The notes: generated by a model from the sequence alone, not told the origin. Positions 18,711 through 26,882 are shown, counted from the stretch's first letter. The stretch is DNA of 39,066 nt from Methanobrevibacter thaueri (GCF_015062915.1 NZ_SUTJ01000013.1:1-39066), one strand, 5' to 3'. Numbers and translations: made by a program.

Positions 18711-18755
18711 CACCTCTTACGAAATAAAATTTCGTAGATGTTATTATATTTTAAA
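18711..18755 (-). promoter_or_regulatory. Permease promoter with operator-like palindrome
   Basis: The minus-strand TATA (TTTAAAATATAATAA, about 18741-18755) predicts a start near 18722. A perfect inverted repeat TACGAAAT (18718-18725) / ATTTCGTA (18729-18736) with a 3-nt spacer lies exactly there, directly upstream of the GAGGTG (18711-18716 region). It could be a repressor site or a 5'-UTR hairpin. No known purine riboswitch is seen. Confidence 0.6.
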
Positions 18756-18876
18756 AAAAGTAGTATTAAATTTATCTATAAATTTTTACATGATATATTA
18801 GAAATAATCCAAGCCCAGACAAGATTATTTCAAATCGAAAAAATGGCAATAAAATACAAAATGGTAAAGAATCTAG

Positions 18877-19011
18877 TTATTCTTTATCATCGTTCTTGTC
18901 GAGGTCTAAAATGTCATTAACCATATAGGCCCCTATAAACACTTGTTTCAATCCTTTATAAGCGATTGATTCTATAGGATTTAAAGACCAAACTTGTTTT
19001 TTATCAGACAT
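18877..19011 (-). CDS. 44-aa small protein
   Basis: A short gene with strong expression signals: GAGGTG (19017-19022 on plus as CACCTC) 5 nt from the ATG, and a long TATA element at about 19041-19052, 20-30 nt upstream of the predicted start. The product begins MSDKKQVWSLNPIESIAYKG and ends in an acidic DILDLDKNDDKE tail; the middle (KQVFIGAYMVN) is mildly hydrophobic. No family recognised. Codon use and SD quality argue for a real gene. Upstream lie two near-identical palindromic repeats. It stands alone between the permease and agmatinase. Confidence 0.6.
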   Translation of the reverse strand: MSDKKQVWSLNPIESIAYKGLKQVFIGAYMVNDILDLDKNDDKE

Positions 19012-19036
19012 GATTTCACCTCTAAATAATAGTTTT

Positions 19037-19287
19037 AAATATATTATATATAAAATTAACGATTTATCAGTTAGTTTGACCTAAAAAAAGGACTAAAATT
19101 TAGTTTAACCTAAATTAGAAATGAATAGTATTTTGAAGGGATTTTTTAGCCAATTTCAAAGGAGAAATGATTACAGTTCAATCAAATCTTGTTCGTGACT
19201 TATCTAACAAAATTAAATTTGAAAAACGAATATAAAGATAAACACAAAACAAAAAAGGATTATTAAAAATATGTTTGAGAATTGACC
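19037..19287. promoter_or_regulatory. Intergenic region with TATA element and tandem operator-like repeats
   Basis: The TATA of the 44-aa gene lies at about 19041-19052. Beyond it are two 15-nt direct repeats, TTAGTTTGACCTAAA (19071-19085) and TTAGTTTAACCTAAA (19100-19114). Each is itself near-palindromic (TTAG...CTAA). A perfect 13-nt palindrome ACTAAAATTTAGT (19092-19104) overlaps the second. The rest up to agmatinase is AT-rich with no gene I can support; a T-rich stretch near 19243-19255 on minus may end agmatinase transcripts. Confidence 0.45.
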
Positions 19288-20154
19288 CTATTCAATCAAG
19301 GTCAAAAAGTCATAAATGATTTTGGCAGCCACAACTGCAGTATGATCGCCAAGCTTATTGCTTGCGGTTTCAACAACATCCAATCCCACAATGTTCTTGT
19401 GGCACAGGTTTTCAAGAATTGTTTCAAGCTCGTGAACGAACAATCCTCCCGGTGTCGGGTTTCCAACGCTTGGAGCAATGGCAGGATTGACAACATCCAT
19501 ATCTATTGAAATATAGATTGGCCCGTCAATGTTTGTCAGGTAATACTCGATAGCATCCATATGCTTGTGAACATCCTTGTTCTTGAATGTCTGGATATTG
19601 TAAGTGGACTTGACATAATCCTCCTCTTCCTTTGAGGATGATCTTATTCCAATCTGAACCAGATTGACACCCATCTCATGAGCCCTTCTCATGACTGTGG
19701 CATGGGAGTACTTTTCTCCGATGAACTCAAATGCAAGATCCCTGTGTGCGTCCAAATGAACAACAGTTAACTTTTCATATTTCTCGCTTAAAGCCTTTAT
19801 GGCACCGATGGAAGCCGAATGCTCTCCACCAATTATGATTGGCTTTAGATTCAAGTCAAGAATCTCGTTTACAGTGTCCTCAATGATGGCACAGGTCTTT
19901 TCACAGTTTCCAGGAACAACATTGACATCCCCGAAATCATAGAAATTGGTGGTTAAGTCCTTGTTAAAAACAGTATTGTATTTTTCAAAACCGAATGATG
20001 CCTCACGAACAACAATCGGCCCTAAACGTGAACCGGAATGATAAGAAGTAGTGCTGTCAAATGGAACTCCGATTATCCCATATGAATTTTCAATTATTTC
20101 ATCATTTTCCGCAGAAAATGCAAATTTCCATGGTTCATAAGTATTTAAAAGCAT
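19288..20154 (-). CDS. speB: Agmatinase (ureohydrolase)
   Basis: A 288-residue arginase-family enzyme that hydrolyses agmatine to putrescine and urea with a two-manganese centre. The family motifs are GGEHS (109-113), DAHRD (135-139) and SIDMDVVNP (216-224). All six metal ligands (H112, D135, H137, D139, D218, D220) are present. The Asp of the usual DxDxxDP motif is Asn223; this residue is not a metal ligand. SHAT and GNPTPGGL substrate-loop motifs are intact. It lies 36 nt downstream of aIF5A on the same strand, with a terminator-like hairpin between them, and close to the arginine decarboxylase gene. Together they supply polyamine for aIF5A modification. No strong SD is seen before the ATG. 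Confidence 0.92.
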   Translation of the reverse strand: MLLNTYEPWKFAFSAENDEIIENSYGIIGVPFDSTTSYHSGSRLGPIVVREASFGFEKYNTVFNKDLTTNFYDFGDVNVVPGNCEKTCAIIEDTVNEILDLNLKPIIIGGEHSASIGAIKALSEKYEKLTVVHLDAHRDLAFEFIGEKYSHATVMRRAHEMGVNLVQIGIRSSSKEEEDYVKSTYNIQTFKNKDVHKHMDAIEYYLTNIDGPIYISIDMDVVNPAIAPSVGNPTPGGLFVHELETILENLCHKNIVGLDVVETASNKLGDHTAVVAAKIIYDFLTLIE

Positions 20155-20167
20155 AATTTTCTAAAAA

Positions 20168-20209
20168 AAGGAAAATAAGAAAAAGAGAACTTATGATCCT
20201 CTAGTTCTC
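20168..20209 (-). terminator. Hairpin at the aIF5A stop codon
   Basis: GAGAACT (20185-20191) pairs with AGTTCTC (20203-20209), 7 bp, across an 11-nt loop. The aIF5A TAA (20191-20193) spans the arm and loop. On minus a T-rich tract follows (20168-20184). It may attenuate transcription into agmatinase. Confidence 0.6.
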
Positions 20210-20586
20210 ATGATTTTCATGTTTCCCATAGCAACAATGTATTCAACTTCTCTGCCTTCAGTGATTTCATCTTTTAAGTCTTCAGGCATTTGTAAGTCAA
20301 TGGTATCATAGTTTTCCAGGTCCATGATTTGTACATTGTCACCTTGGATTGAGATAACTTGTCCTAATCTTTTGTCGATAATAGGAGTATCTACTTTAGT
20401 ATCTACAGGTTTAACTAAACTTCTTTTTTGGTTATCAAAGATTCCAACAGCTTCAATTCTTGCTTTAGCAGCTCCGTGTTTACCAGGAGATGAAGTAGTG
20501 TAACTGATGATTTTACAAGCTTCTCCGTTTAAAACGATATATTTTCCAACTTTTAATGTTTTAATTTCTACAACTTTTGTTGACAT
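20191..20586 (-). CDS. eif5A: Translation initiation factor aIF5A
   Basis: A 131-residue archaeal IF5A, full length. It binds ribosomes stalled at difficult motifs such as polyproline and promotes peptide-bond formation and termination. The N-terminal SH3-like domain carries the modification loop [10 protein letters not shown]; Lys36, between Gly35 and His37, is the residue modified to deoxyhypusine/hypusine (or an agmatine-derived form in some archaea). The C-terminal OB-fold covers about 72-131. Start ATG has a perfect GGAGG 7 nt upstream. Its neighbours agmatinase and pyruvoyl arginine decarboxylase make the polyamine needed for the modification. A 16-bp palindrome is in its promoter. Confidence 0.97.
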   Translation of the reverse strand: MSTKVVEIKTLKVGKYIVLNGEACKIISYTTSSPGKHGAAKARIEAVGIFDNQKRSLVKPVDTKVDTPIIDKRLGQVISIQGDNVQIMDLENYDTIDLQMPEDLKDEITEGREVEYIVAMGNMKIMRTRGS

Positions 20587-20599
20587 TAATTTTCCTCCA

Positions 20600-20640
20600 T
20601 TTTATATAAAAACCGGTTTTTAATCTTATAATAAGGAATA
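20600..20640 (-). promoter_or_regulatory. aIF5A promoter with a 16-bp palindrome
   Basis: On minus a TATA-like CTTATTATAAG is at about 20625-20636. A perfect palindrome TAAAAACCGGTTTTTA (20607-20622) lies 20-36 nt before the ATG, about where transcription should begin. Confidence 0.45.
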
Positions 20641-20731
20641 TTATTAGATTAGTATAAATTATCTTTCCCATTTTATATAAATTATTCGTTTGTGACAAAA
20701 AAATAAAAAAGGATTTAAAATAGCATTTAAT

Positions 20732-21082
20732 CTAAAACAATGTTGCTCCAGTATTGTATGAGTATAACCATAAAGAAATTGCAGCTAAAACCAAAACAAC
20801 TAGCATCCAAACTACAATGAATATTTTCTTACCATCTCGTTCTCCTTTGATGAGATACTTTTCACCCTTCTTGTCACTGGAATGATTCCTATTGTTCTTG
20901 TAGAAATCGTCATTTCTAAGATATGAATAGAACAGCCTTGCTATGAAATAGAATATGACGACGAATATCAATCCAATGTAGGGAATAGAACCGAACATTG
21001 CAATGATGGATGACACTATAAGCATCAATAGCATGAACATGCATGCGGACAATATTAAAGATATGGATTTGTTAAAAATCAT
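20732..21082 (-). CDS. Small membrane protein of unknown function
   Basis: A 116-residue protein with three hydrophobic segments: about 6-28 (SLILSACMFMLLMLIVSSII), 33-52 (YIGLIFVVIFYFIARLFYSY) and 88-108 (IFIVVWMLVVLVLAAISLWL). A charged Lys/Asp-rich loop (NDDFYKNNRNHSSDKKGEK) separates the second and third. No family recognised. The ATG at 21082 is 6 nt from AGGTG. The GTG at 21091 is part of that SD and is rejected. It is divergent from pdaD and monocistronic. Confidence 0.75.
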   Translation of the reverse strand: MIFNKSISLILSACMFMLLMLIVSSIIAMFGSIPYIGLIFVVIFYFIARLFYSYLRNDDFYKNNRNHSSDKKGEKYLIKGERDGKKIFIVVWMLVVLVLAAISLWLYSYNTGATLF

Positions 21083-21184
21083 TAGGTACACCTAAATTTA
21101 TTTAACATTTCATTATTTAAATATGTGATGGCAATCATGAATACTTTAATTTAATATGAAAAATAAACTAATCATAGTGATAAA

Positions 21185-21646
21185 ATGAAGATAGCTATTG
21201 TATCAGGAAAAGATGAAGGACCAACAAAATTGAATGCATTCGATAACGCTTTAACTGAAGCAGGAATCGGTGACGTGAACCTCATAAAAGTGTCCAGCAT
21301 GCTTGCAGGCAACGTTGAAATAGAAACATTGCCTAAACTTAAAGCTGGAGCCATGGTGAATTGTGTTTTATCAACAGTGACTTCAGACAATCCCGGTGAC
21401 GAAATAACTGCAGTAGTTGCAGTCGCTATTGGAAAAGAACTAGGTTGTGTAGTTGAAACAACCGGAATCAATGAAAATCCGGATGACTTAATAAAGGAAG
21501 CCCATGAAATGGTTGAATACATGATGGAAAAACGTGGCGTGGAGATAAAAGAGCTTATCGTGGAACCATGCACAGCAACCGTTGAAAACATAGCTTCAGT
21601 TGTCTCATCCGTAGTTTATCTAAATAACAATATAATCGAGGAGTGA
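21185..21646 (+). CDS. pdaD: Pyruvoyl-dependent arginine decarboxylase
   Basis: A 153-residue proenzyme that decarboxylates arginine to agmatine, the first step of archaeal polyamine synthesis. The self-cleavage site is the Ser37-Ser38 pair in IKVSSMLAG. Cleavage generates a small beta chain and an alpha chain capped by a pyruvoyl group. Conserved AFDNALTEAGI and the Glu-containing C-terminal part (GCVVETTGINE) agree with the family. Length matches M. jannaschii PvlArgDC. The gene opens a plus-strand run with the NAD kinase fusion (2 nt away) and cfbE. Agmatinase and aIF5A are read in the opposite direction 600 bp upstream. Confidence 0.95.
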   Translation: MKIAIVSGKDEGPTKLNAFDNALTEAGIGDVNLIKVSSMLAGNVEIETLPKLKAGAMVNCVLSTVTSDNPGDEITAVVAVAIGKELGCVVETTGINENPDDLIKEAHEMVEYMMEKRGVEIKELIVEPCTATVENIASVVSSVVYLNNNIIEE

Positions 21647-21648
21647 AA

Positions 21649-23508
21649 ATGAATGCTCGTGACAAGCAGATAGCAACAGACTTGGCTTATGAAATCATTC
21701 GTGACGTGAGCAGAGCCATTCGCCCATATGTTGGAAAGCCGGAATCCGGTGAGAAGATAAAGATGGGTGCTGATGGAACTCCCACATCCCTGATTGATGT
21801 CATTGCTGAAGAAAAGCTAATCAACATACTTAAAAATGCACCAGTACTGTCATACCTGATAAGCGAAGAGATTGGAGAACTTAAACTCGGAAAGGGAACA
21901 CAAAAGAACATTGTTTTAACTCAAGAGCTAAGAAGAACAGACCTGGAAGAGGACGAAACTCCAAAATTCATATTTCTAATTGATCCAGTTGACGGGACCA
22001 ACAATGCAATTAAAGAGATTCCAGCATTCGGAATTTCAATTGCAGTTGCAAATGTTGAACAGGGAAGACTGTCCACATTGAATGATGTTGAACTCGGTTT
22101 TGTCAGCAGCTTTGCAAACGGAAACTTCTTTGAAGCTGAAAAGGGCAAGGGATGCTGGCTTAACAATGAAGAGGTCACACCAAGCAATGTCATAAACATC
22201 AGCAACATGACTCTTGGAGGATTCACCAAAAGCGGAACATCAGAAGCATCAAAACTGGTTGACAATGCACGTAGAATGCGTGTTTTAGGCAGTGTAGTAT
22301 TAGAGTTATCCTATGTTGCGAGCGGAAGATATGATGCATTCCTTGACCTGAGAGGAAGTAGAATAATAGATATTGCAGCTTCAAAACTGATTCTTGAAGA
22401 GGCAGGATGCATAATCACAAACAAATACGGCCAAAAGCTTGAAAACATATTGAGCATCTATGAAAAGACAATCGTAGTTGCTGCAAACAATAAAATCCTG
22501 CACAAGCAAATGATTGACATATTAAATGACAATCAAACAGATTTCATTGGAAAAGTTGGAGTCATATCAAGAATCGACCAGAAACGACCAATATTATTCT
22601 CAGCAAAAGTAATTGATTATCTTTTAACCAATGGACGAGAGGTAATCATTGAAAAACAACTTGCAGATAAAATCATTGAACTGAAGGAAAATCCTAAATT
22701 GGAAACAATTATTGAAAGAATACAGGATAACTATCCTGAAATTGCAGATTTCCTTGATGACATCAATTTCAACATAGACTTTGAACAGCTTGCAGTGCCA
22801 ATCAATGATTTTGACTGCGACATGGCATTGGTTCTTGGAGGGGACGGAACCCTATTAAGGGCACAGGGAAAAATGAAGCCTGAAATCCCAATATTTGGAA
22901 TAAATATGGGAACCGTAGGATTCCTGACTGAAATTGAAGTTCAGGACACCTTTGAGGCATTGGATGAAATTCTGAAAGGAGATTACTATAAGGAAAAAAG
23001 GACACGACTAGTGGTTTCCCACGAAAGCAACATGTTCACAGCAATGAATGAAGTAGTCATAATGACCGATAAGCCTGCAAAGATGCTTCACTTTGAAATA
23101 AAAGTGGACGGTGAAACAATAGAAGAGGTTAGGGCGGACGGACTGATTGTCTCCACACCTAGCGGTTCCACAGCTTATGCAATGTCTGCTGGAGGACCTA
23201 TTGTTGATCCAAAGGTTGCAGGATTTGTCATCATACCAATATGTCCATACAAGCTAGGAGTAAGGCCATTTGTAGTGTCTGACAACAGTGAAATTACCGT
23301 CAAACTGCTTAAGAAAGGTAAAAGCGCAGTCTTCGTAATGGATGGACAAATAAACGAGGAAGCAGATTATGAAGAGGAAATCAAATTCAAGAAAGCAGAC
23401 AAGGACGCCTACTTCATAAGAACTTCAACAAAATATTTCTATGAAAAAGTAAAAGACAAACTAAAAGAAGGCGGAATAAACACTAACCCTCGGTGTGATG
23501 ATGAATAA
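21649..23508 (+). CDS. Bifunctional NADP phosphatase / NAD kinase
   Basis: A 619-residue fusion. Residues 1-265 are an inositol-monophosphatase/FBPase-type phosphatase with ISEEIGE (71-77), metal motif DPVDGTNN (112-119) and the C-terminal GSRIIDIAAS. Residues about 290-610 are an ATP-NAD kinase with GGDGT (about 397-401), NMGTVGFLTE and the VSTPSGSTAYAMSAGGPIV loop. The M. jannaschii homologue MJ0917 is known to have both activities, making and removing NADP+ and so setting the NAD/NADP balance. The ATG at 21649 follows GAGGAG; the GTG at 21643 is part of the SD. It is co-transcribed with pdaD and overlaps cfbE by 8 nt. Confidence 0.93.
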   Translation: MNARDKQIATDLAYEIIRDVSRAIRPYVGKPESGEKIKMGADGTPTSLIDVIAEEKLINILKNAPVLSYLISEEIGELKLGKGTQKNIVLTQELRRTDLEEDETPKFIFLIDPVDGTNNAIKEIPAFGISIAVANVEQGRLSTLNDVELGFVSSFANGNFFEAEKGKGCWLNNEEVTPSNVINISNMTLGGFTKSGTSEASKLVDNARRMRVLGSVVLELSYVASGRYDAFLDLRGSRIIDIAASKLILEEAGCIITNKYGQKLENILSIYEKTIVVAANNKILHKQMIDILNDNQTDFIGKVGVISRIDQKRPILFSAKVIDYLLTNGREVIIEKQLADKIIELKENPKLETIIERIQDNYPEIADFLDDINFNIDFEQLAVPINDFDCDMALVLGGDGTLLRAQGKMKPEIPIFGINMGTVGFLTEIEVQDTFEALDEILKGDYYKEKRTRLVVSHESNMFTAMNEVVIMTDKPAKMLHFEIKVDGETIEEVRADGLIVSTPSGSTAYAMSAGGPIVDPKVAGFVIIPICPYKLGVRPFVVSDNSEITVKLLKKGKSAVFVMDGQINEEADYEEEIKFKKADKDAYFIRTSTKYFYEKVKDKLKEGGINTNPRCDDE

Positions 23509-24919
23509 TCTTGTTATCGATTTAACACATGGTGGAGTGAAAATCGCCATCAGCTTAGCCAAAAAGGACAAAAACGTTTTAGCATACGACATCTACAACA
23601 CTCTAGATGACATTGATGAGAAACTGTTTGAGATTTATGACATTTGCCTAATCCAGTTAGAGGATTTGAAAGACTTCAAAGGAGACATGAATGTCATCTA
23701 TCCCATTCACTTGCCTTTAAGCACTGATGAAATCACCAAATATAATCCAAACCTCAACTATACTTTTCAAACACATCACGAGATAGTCCGTGAACTTCTA
23801 AACGACTGGGGAAGCGACATTAAGAAAGTCGAAGTCACAGGAGTGAAAGGCAAAACCACTTCCGTTTTCATGCTTAAGGAAATACTGATAGACGAGAACC
23901 CCCTGGTATTGTCAAGCCTGGGAGCCTTACTGTATGAAAACGACAGGCAAATCATTTTAAAAAAGAACATATCCATTACTCCGGCCAATATTAAGGATGC
24001 CATTGATTTGGCATATAAAGTTGCAAACCCAATTTGCAAAATTGCCGACGGCACTGTAGAGCGCACTGATTTTAGAATTTATGACTCAGCAATTTTTGAA
24101 TCATCATTGGGTGTCAGCGGAATTGGAGATGTGGGGCTTCTTTTAAACATTGCTGAAGACTATCCGATTGCACGAGGAAAAAGCAGTGCTTCACAAGCCA
24201 AAAAGCAAGTGTTTAACTGCAATTGCGTTTGCATCCAAAAGGAGGCTATGGACGAGCATTACTCAAACATTGTGCATGATAAGGTCAACACATTCTCACT
24301 GACAGACAAGAGTGCAGAATTATCCGTGAAAAATGTCGAATACAGCCTAGATAAGACAAAAGTTGAACTGGTCTACAATAACGTTAAAACAGTTAATGAC
24401 AATGTTGTTTCAGGTGAAATCTGCCTGAAGACATTTGCTCCAGGCCCACATCACGTGAGCAATGTTTTAGGAGTTGTCCTGACTTGCATCTGTCTGGAAA
24501 TTCCAAACGAAACAATCATCAAAAACATTGCTAACTATAAGGGAATTCCTGGCAGAACAAATAAAAAAACCATTGAAAACTCAACAGTAATCGAAGAGAT
24601 AAATCCAGGACTCAACACACAAGCCATAAAAGAGTCAATAAACATGATTAGTGAACTGGATGACTATTACATATCAATCGGCGGAGATTACGGAATAACC
24701 TGCGAGGAAATTGATGAGGAAAAATTATCCGAATTCCTGAATAAACTTGACAAAAACATCATACTGACAGGAGATTTAGGGCTTTCAATTTCCAAAAAAC
24801 TTGACAAAAAATGTGATTACTACAAGAATTATGAGGATGTTTACGATTTGGCGGTTAAAAACAATAAAAATCTTCTTTTCATATACCGCTCAGATTACCG
24901 CAATGTTTCAAAAAGATGA
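23501..24919 (+). CDS. cfbE: Coenzyme F430 synthetase (Mur-ligase family)
   Basis: A 472-residue Mur-ligase-like enzyme. CfbE performs the last step of F430 synthesis, closing the carbocyclic ring of 15,17(3)-seco-F430-17(3)-acid using ATP. The ATP loop GVKGKTTSVF is at about 114-123. The central domain has ESSLGVSGIGDVGLLLNI and FAPGPHHVSNVLGVVL; the C-terminal ligase domain starts near YKGIPGRTNK. Assignment as CfbE rather than another Mur-like ligase rests on its methanogen-type N-terminus (LVIDLTHGGVKIAI) and the nearby hemC; moderately sure. I prefer ATG 23501 (5 nt from GGTG) over 23498. It overlaps the preceding gene by 8 nt, so translation is probably coupled. Confidence 0.78.
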   Translation: MNNLVIDLTHGGVKIAISLAKKDKNVLAYDIYNTLDDIDEKLFEIYDICLIQLEDLKDFKGDMNVIYPIHLPLSTDEITKYNPNLNYTFQTHHEIVRELLNDWGSDIKKVEVTGVKGKTTSVFMLKEILIDENPLVLSSLGALLYENDRQIILKKNISITPANIKDAIDLAYKVANPICKIADGTVERTDFRIYDSAIFESSLGVSGIGDVGLLLNIAEDYPIARGKSSASQAKKQVFNCNCVCIQKEAMDEHYSNIVHDKVNTFSLTDKSAELSVKNVEYSLDKTKVELVYNNVKTVNDNVVSGEICLKTFAPGPHHVSNVLGVVLTCICLEIPNETIIKNIANYKGIPGRTNKKTIENSTVIEEINPGLNTQAIKESINMISELDDYYISIGGDYGITCEEIDEEKLSEFLNKLDKNIILTGDLGLSISKKLDKKCDYYKNYEDVYDLAVKNNKNLLFIYRSDYRNVSKR

Positions 24920-25028
24920 ACTTATTGCAAAAATTGAAACATTTAATAAATATTAATTGCAAAAATTAAAAATGTAACAAATTATTGTAAGTTAAAACTT
25001 ATAATATGAATTTTAAAACATGGAGATA
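24920..25028 (+). promoter_or_regulatory. hemC promoter region with direct repeats and palindrome
   Basis: Two copies of ATTGCAAAAATTRAAA begin at 24924 and 24956 (32 nt apart, one mismatch). A perfect palindrome TAAGTTAAAACTTA (24988-25001) abuts the TATA-like CTTATAATATG (24998-25008). GGAG at 25022-25025 is the hemC SD. The layout suggests a regulated promoter for the hemC operon. Confidence 0.5.
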
Positions 25029-25032
25029 ATAC

Positions 25033-25902
25033 ATGATTGTAGGAACACGTGGAAGTCAATTAGCATTAGCTCAAACAAAGCAAGTTTGTGCTAGTTTATC
25101 TAAAATAACTAAAGAATCTATTGATGTGGAAATTATCAAGACCAAAGGAGATAAGATTACCACATCCCAATTGTACAATATGGATTCCAAAGGACTTTTC
25201 ACCAAAGAACTGGATATCGCCCTTTTAGAAGAGGAAGTCGATTTCACAGTGCACAGTTTTAAGGACTTGCCAACCGAACTGGATGAAGACCTGGAAATTG
25301 TGGCAGTTCCGAAACGTGAGTCTCCAAATGAAGTTTTAATCTCTAAAAAGGACTGGAACGAACTGGGACCCGGATCAAAACTTGGAACCAGCAGTCTTAG
25401 AAGAGAAGCTTTCTGTAATCATTACAATAAGGAATTTGAACTTAAATCTATCAGGGGAAACATTGAAACTAGAATTCAAAAAGCCTTGGAAACTGATTTA
25501 GATGCAACAATTATGGCTCAAGCTGGCCTTAAAAGGTTGAATCTTACTAAATATATTAAGAATGTATTTCCACTGGATTACATTACCCCGCCAGCAGGCC
25601 AAGGCGCACTAGCTATCATTACTAGACGTGACTCTGATGTGAAGGATAAAATATCTAAATTAAATGATTATGTCTCAATGCAGGAAGTTCTTGCAGAAAA
25701 GAAAGTGCTAGAGGAACTCGGAGTTGGATGCCAATGGCCAATCGGAGCAATAGCACGCATGAATGATAATGAATTTAACATTTATTCTATATTATTGACA
25801 AAGGAAGGAGAAATCCTTAAAGAACAAACCGAAAAAGGATCCATTAAAAATGCGGTTGAACTTGGCGGACGCATTGGAAAAATTTTCGAGGATTATGTTT
25901 AA
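25033..25902 (+). CDS. hemC: Hydroxymethylbilane synthase (porphobilinogen deaminase)
   Basis: A 289-residue cytosolic enzyme joining four porphobilinogens into hydroxymethylbilane, the linear tetrapyrrole leading to uroporphyrinogen III, sirohaem, cobalamin and F430. N-terminal IVGTRGSQLALAQT, FTKELDIALLEEEVDFTVHSFKDLPTE (in two parts) with the catalytic Asp, KLGTSSLRR, and SIRGNIETR are all present. The dipyrromethane cofactor attaches to the Cys of GVGCQWPIGA near residue 233. Length is normal. First gene of an operon with the Gfo/Idh/MocA and gfcR genes (gaps 14 and 9 nt). Confidence 0.97.
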   Translation: MIVGTRGSQLALAQTKQVCASLSKITKESIDVEIIKTKGDKITTSQLYNMDSKGLFTKELDIALLEEEVDFTVHSFKDLPTELDEDLEIVAVPKRESPNEVLISKKDWNELGPGSKLGTSSLRREAFCNHYNKEFELKSIRGNIETRIQKALETDLDATIMAQAGLKRLNLTKYIKNVFPLDYITPPAGQGALAIITRRDSDVKDKISKLNDYVSMQEVLAEKKVLEELGVGCQWPIGAIARMNDNEFNIYSILLTKEGEILKEQTEKGSIKNAVELGGRIGKIFEDYV

Positions 25903-25916
25903 ACGGAGGAATTAGA

Positions 25917-26873
25917 TTGAAAACTATTAACGTAGGAGTTGTCGGAGTAGGTGCGATGGGTGAAAACCACGTTCGTGTCTACCACAAAATGGAAGAAGCA
26001 AATTTAGTTGCTGTAAGTGATGTGAGTGAAAGAGCACTCAAAAAGATTGAGAAAAAATACGGTGCCAAAGGTTTTACTGATTATAGTGAATTGCTTTCAA
26101 ATCCTGAAATTGAAGCTGTTAGCGTATGTGTGCCAACCACATTCCACCATGCAGTGGTAATGGAAGCAATCAAACATGGAAAACATGTTTTAGTTGAAAA
26201 ACCTATTGCATTCACAGTCAGTGAAGCTGAAGAAATGATTGCAGCCGCTAAAGAGGCAGGAGTTCTACTCGCAACCGGACACGTTGAAAGATTCAATCCT
26301 GCTGTTCAAAAAGCTAAAGAACTCGTTGACGATGGAGTAATTGGAGACATAGTATCTGCTTTTGCAAAAAGAGTAGGACCATTACCACCTAGAATAAAAG
26401 ACGTGGGAGTTTCCATTGATTTAGCTATTCACGATTTAGACATTATGAATTACTTATTTGAAGAGGAAGTCACACAGGTTTACGGTTCAATGAACTGCAG
26501 CTTTGATGACAGTGAATTTGAAGACCATGCGGAAATCATGGTTAATTTCGACAACGAATCAACAGGAATCGTTGAAGTTAACTGGTTAACCCCATACAAA
26601 CGCAGAGAACTTGAACTTACCGGTACTGCAGGAATCATTTCCGTAGATTACATCAAGCAAAGCATTGAAGTATACGGTAAATTTGCCCAAGACATCCAAA
26701 TCAAACATGAAGAGCCACTTAAAGGCGAATTAAAATCATTCTTAAATGCAGTAATGAACGGAGAAGAACCTGAAATTACAGGTGAAGATGGACTTAAAGC
26801 TCTTAAAATGGTTATTGCTGCTAACAAATCTTCCCAAAAACATAAACCTATTAGTTTTGAAGAACTTGATTAA
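25917..26873 (+). CDS. Gfo/Idh/MocA family oxidoreductase (nucleotide-sugar dehydrogenase type)
   Basis: A 318-residue NAD(P)-dependent dehydrogenase. The N-terminal Rossmann fold has GVGAMGENHVRVY (about 9-21) and the family signature VEKPIAFT near residue 91. The C-terminal alpha/beta domain contains DLAIHDLDIMNYLF with the catalytic-type His. It resembles methanogen UDP-N-acetylglucosamine 3-dehydrogenases, so a surface-polysaccharide or cell-wall sugar role is plausible; the substrate is not proven by sequence. The start is TTG at 25917, set by GGAGG 7 nt upstream; no ATG fits. It lies between hemC and gfcR in one transcript. Confidence 0.85.
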   Translation: MKTINVGVVGVGAMGENHVRVYHKMEEANLVAVSDVSERALKKIEKKYGAKGFTDYSELLSNPEIEAVSVCVPTTFHHAVVMEAIKHGKHVLVEKPIAFTVSEAEEMIAAAKEAGVLLATGHVERFNPAVQKAKELVDDGVIGDIVSAFAKRVGPLPPRIKDVGVSIDLAIHDLDIMNYLFEEEVTQVYGSMNCSFDDSEFEDHAEIMVNFDNESTGIVEVNWLTPYKRRELELTGTAGIISVDYIKQSIEVYGKFAQDIQIKHEEPLKGELKSFLNAVMNGEEPEITGEDGLKALKMVIAANKSSQKHKPISFEELD

Positions 26874-26882
26874 GGTGATAAT

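Noticed and set aside
18738..18920. 60-codon plus-strand ORF
   Set aside because: No SD, overlaps the permease promoter and the antisense of the 44-aa gene, and AT-driven composition.
19167..19235. 22-codon plus-strand ORF (MITVQSNLVRDLSNKIKF...) preceded by AAAGGAG
   Set aside because: The SD is only 2 nt from the ATG, the product is very short and no domain is visible. It may be a gene remnant, but the evidence is too thin to list.
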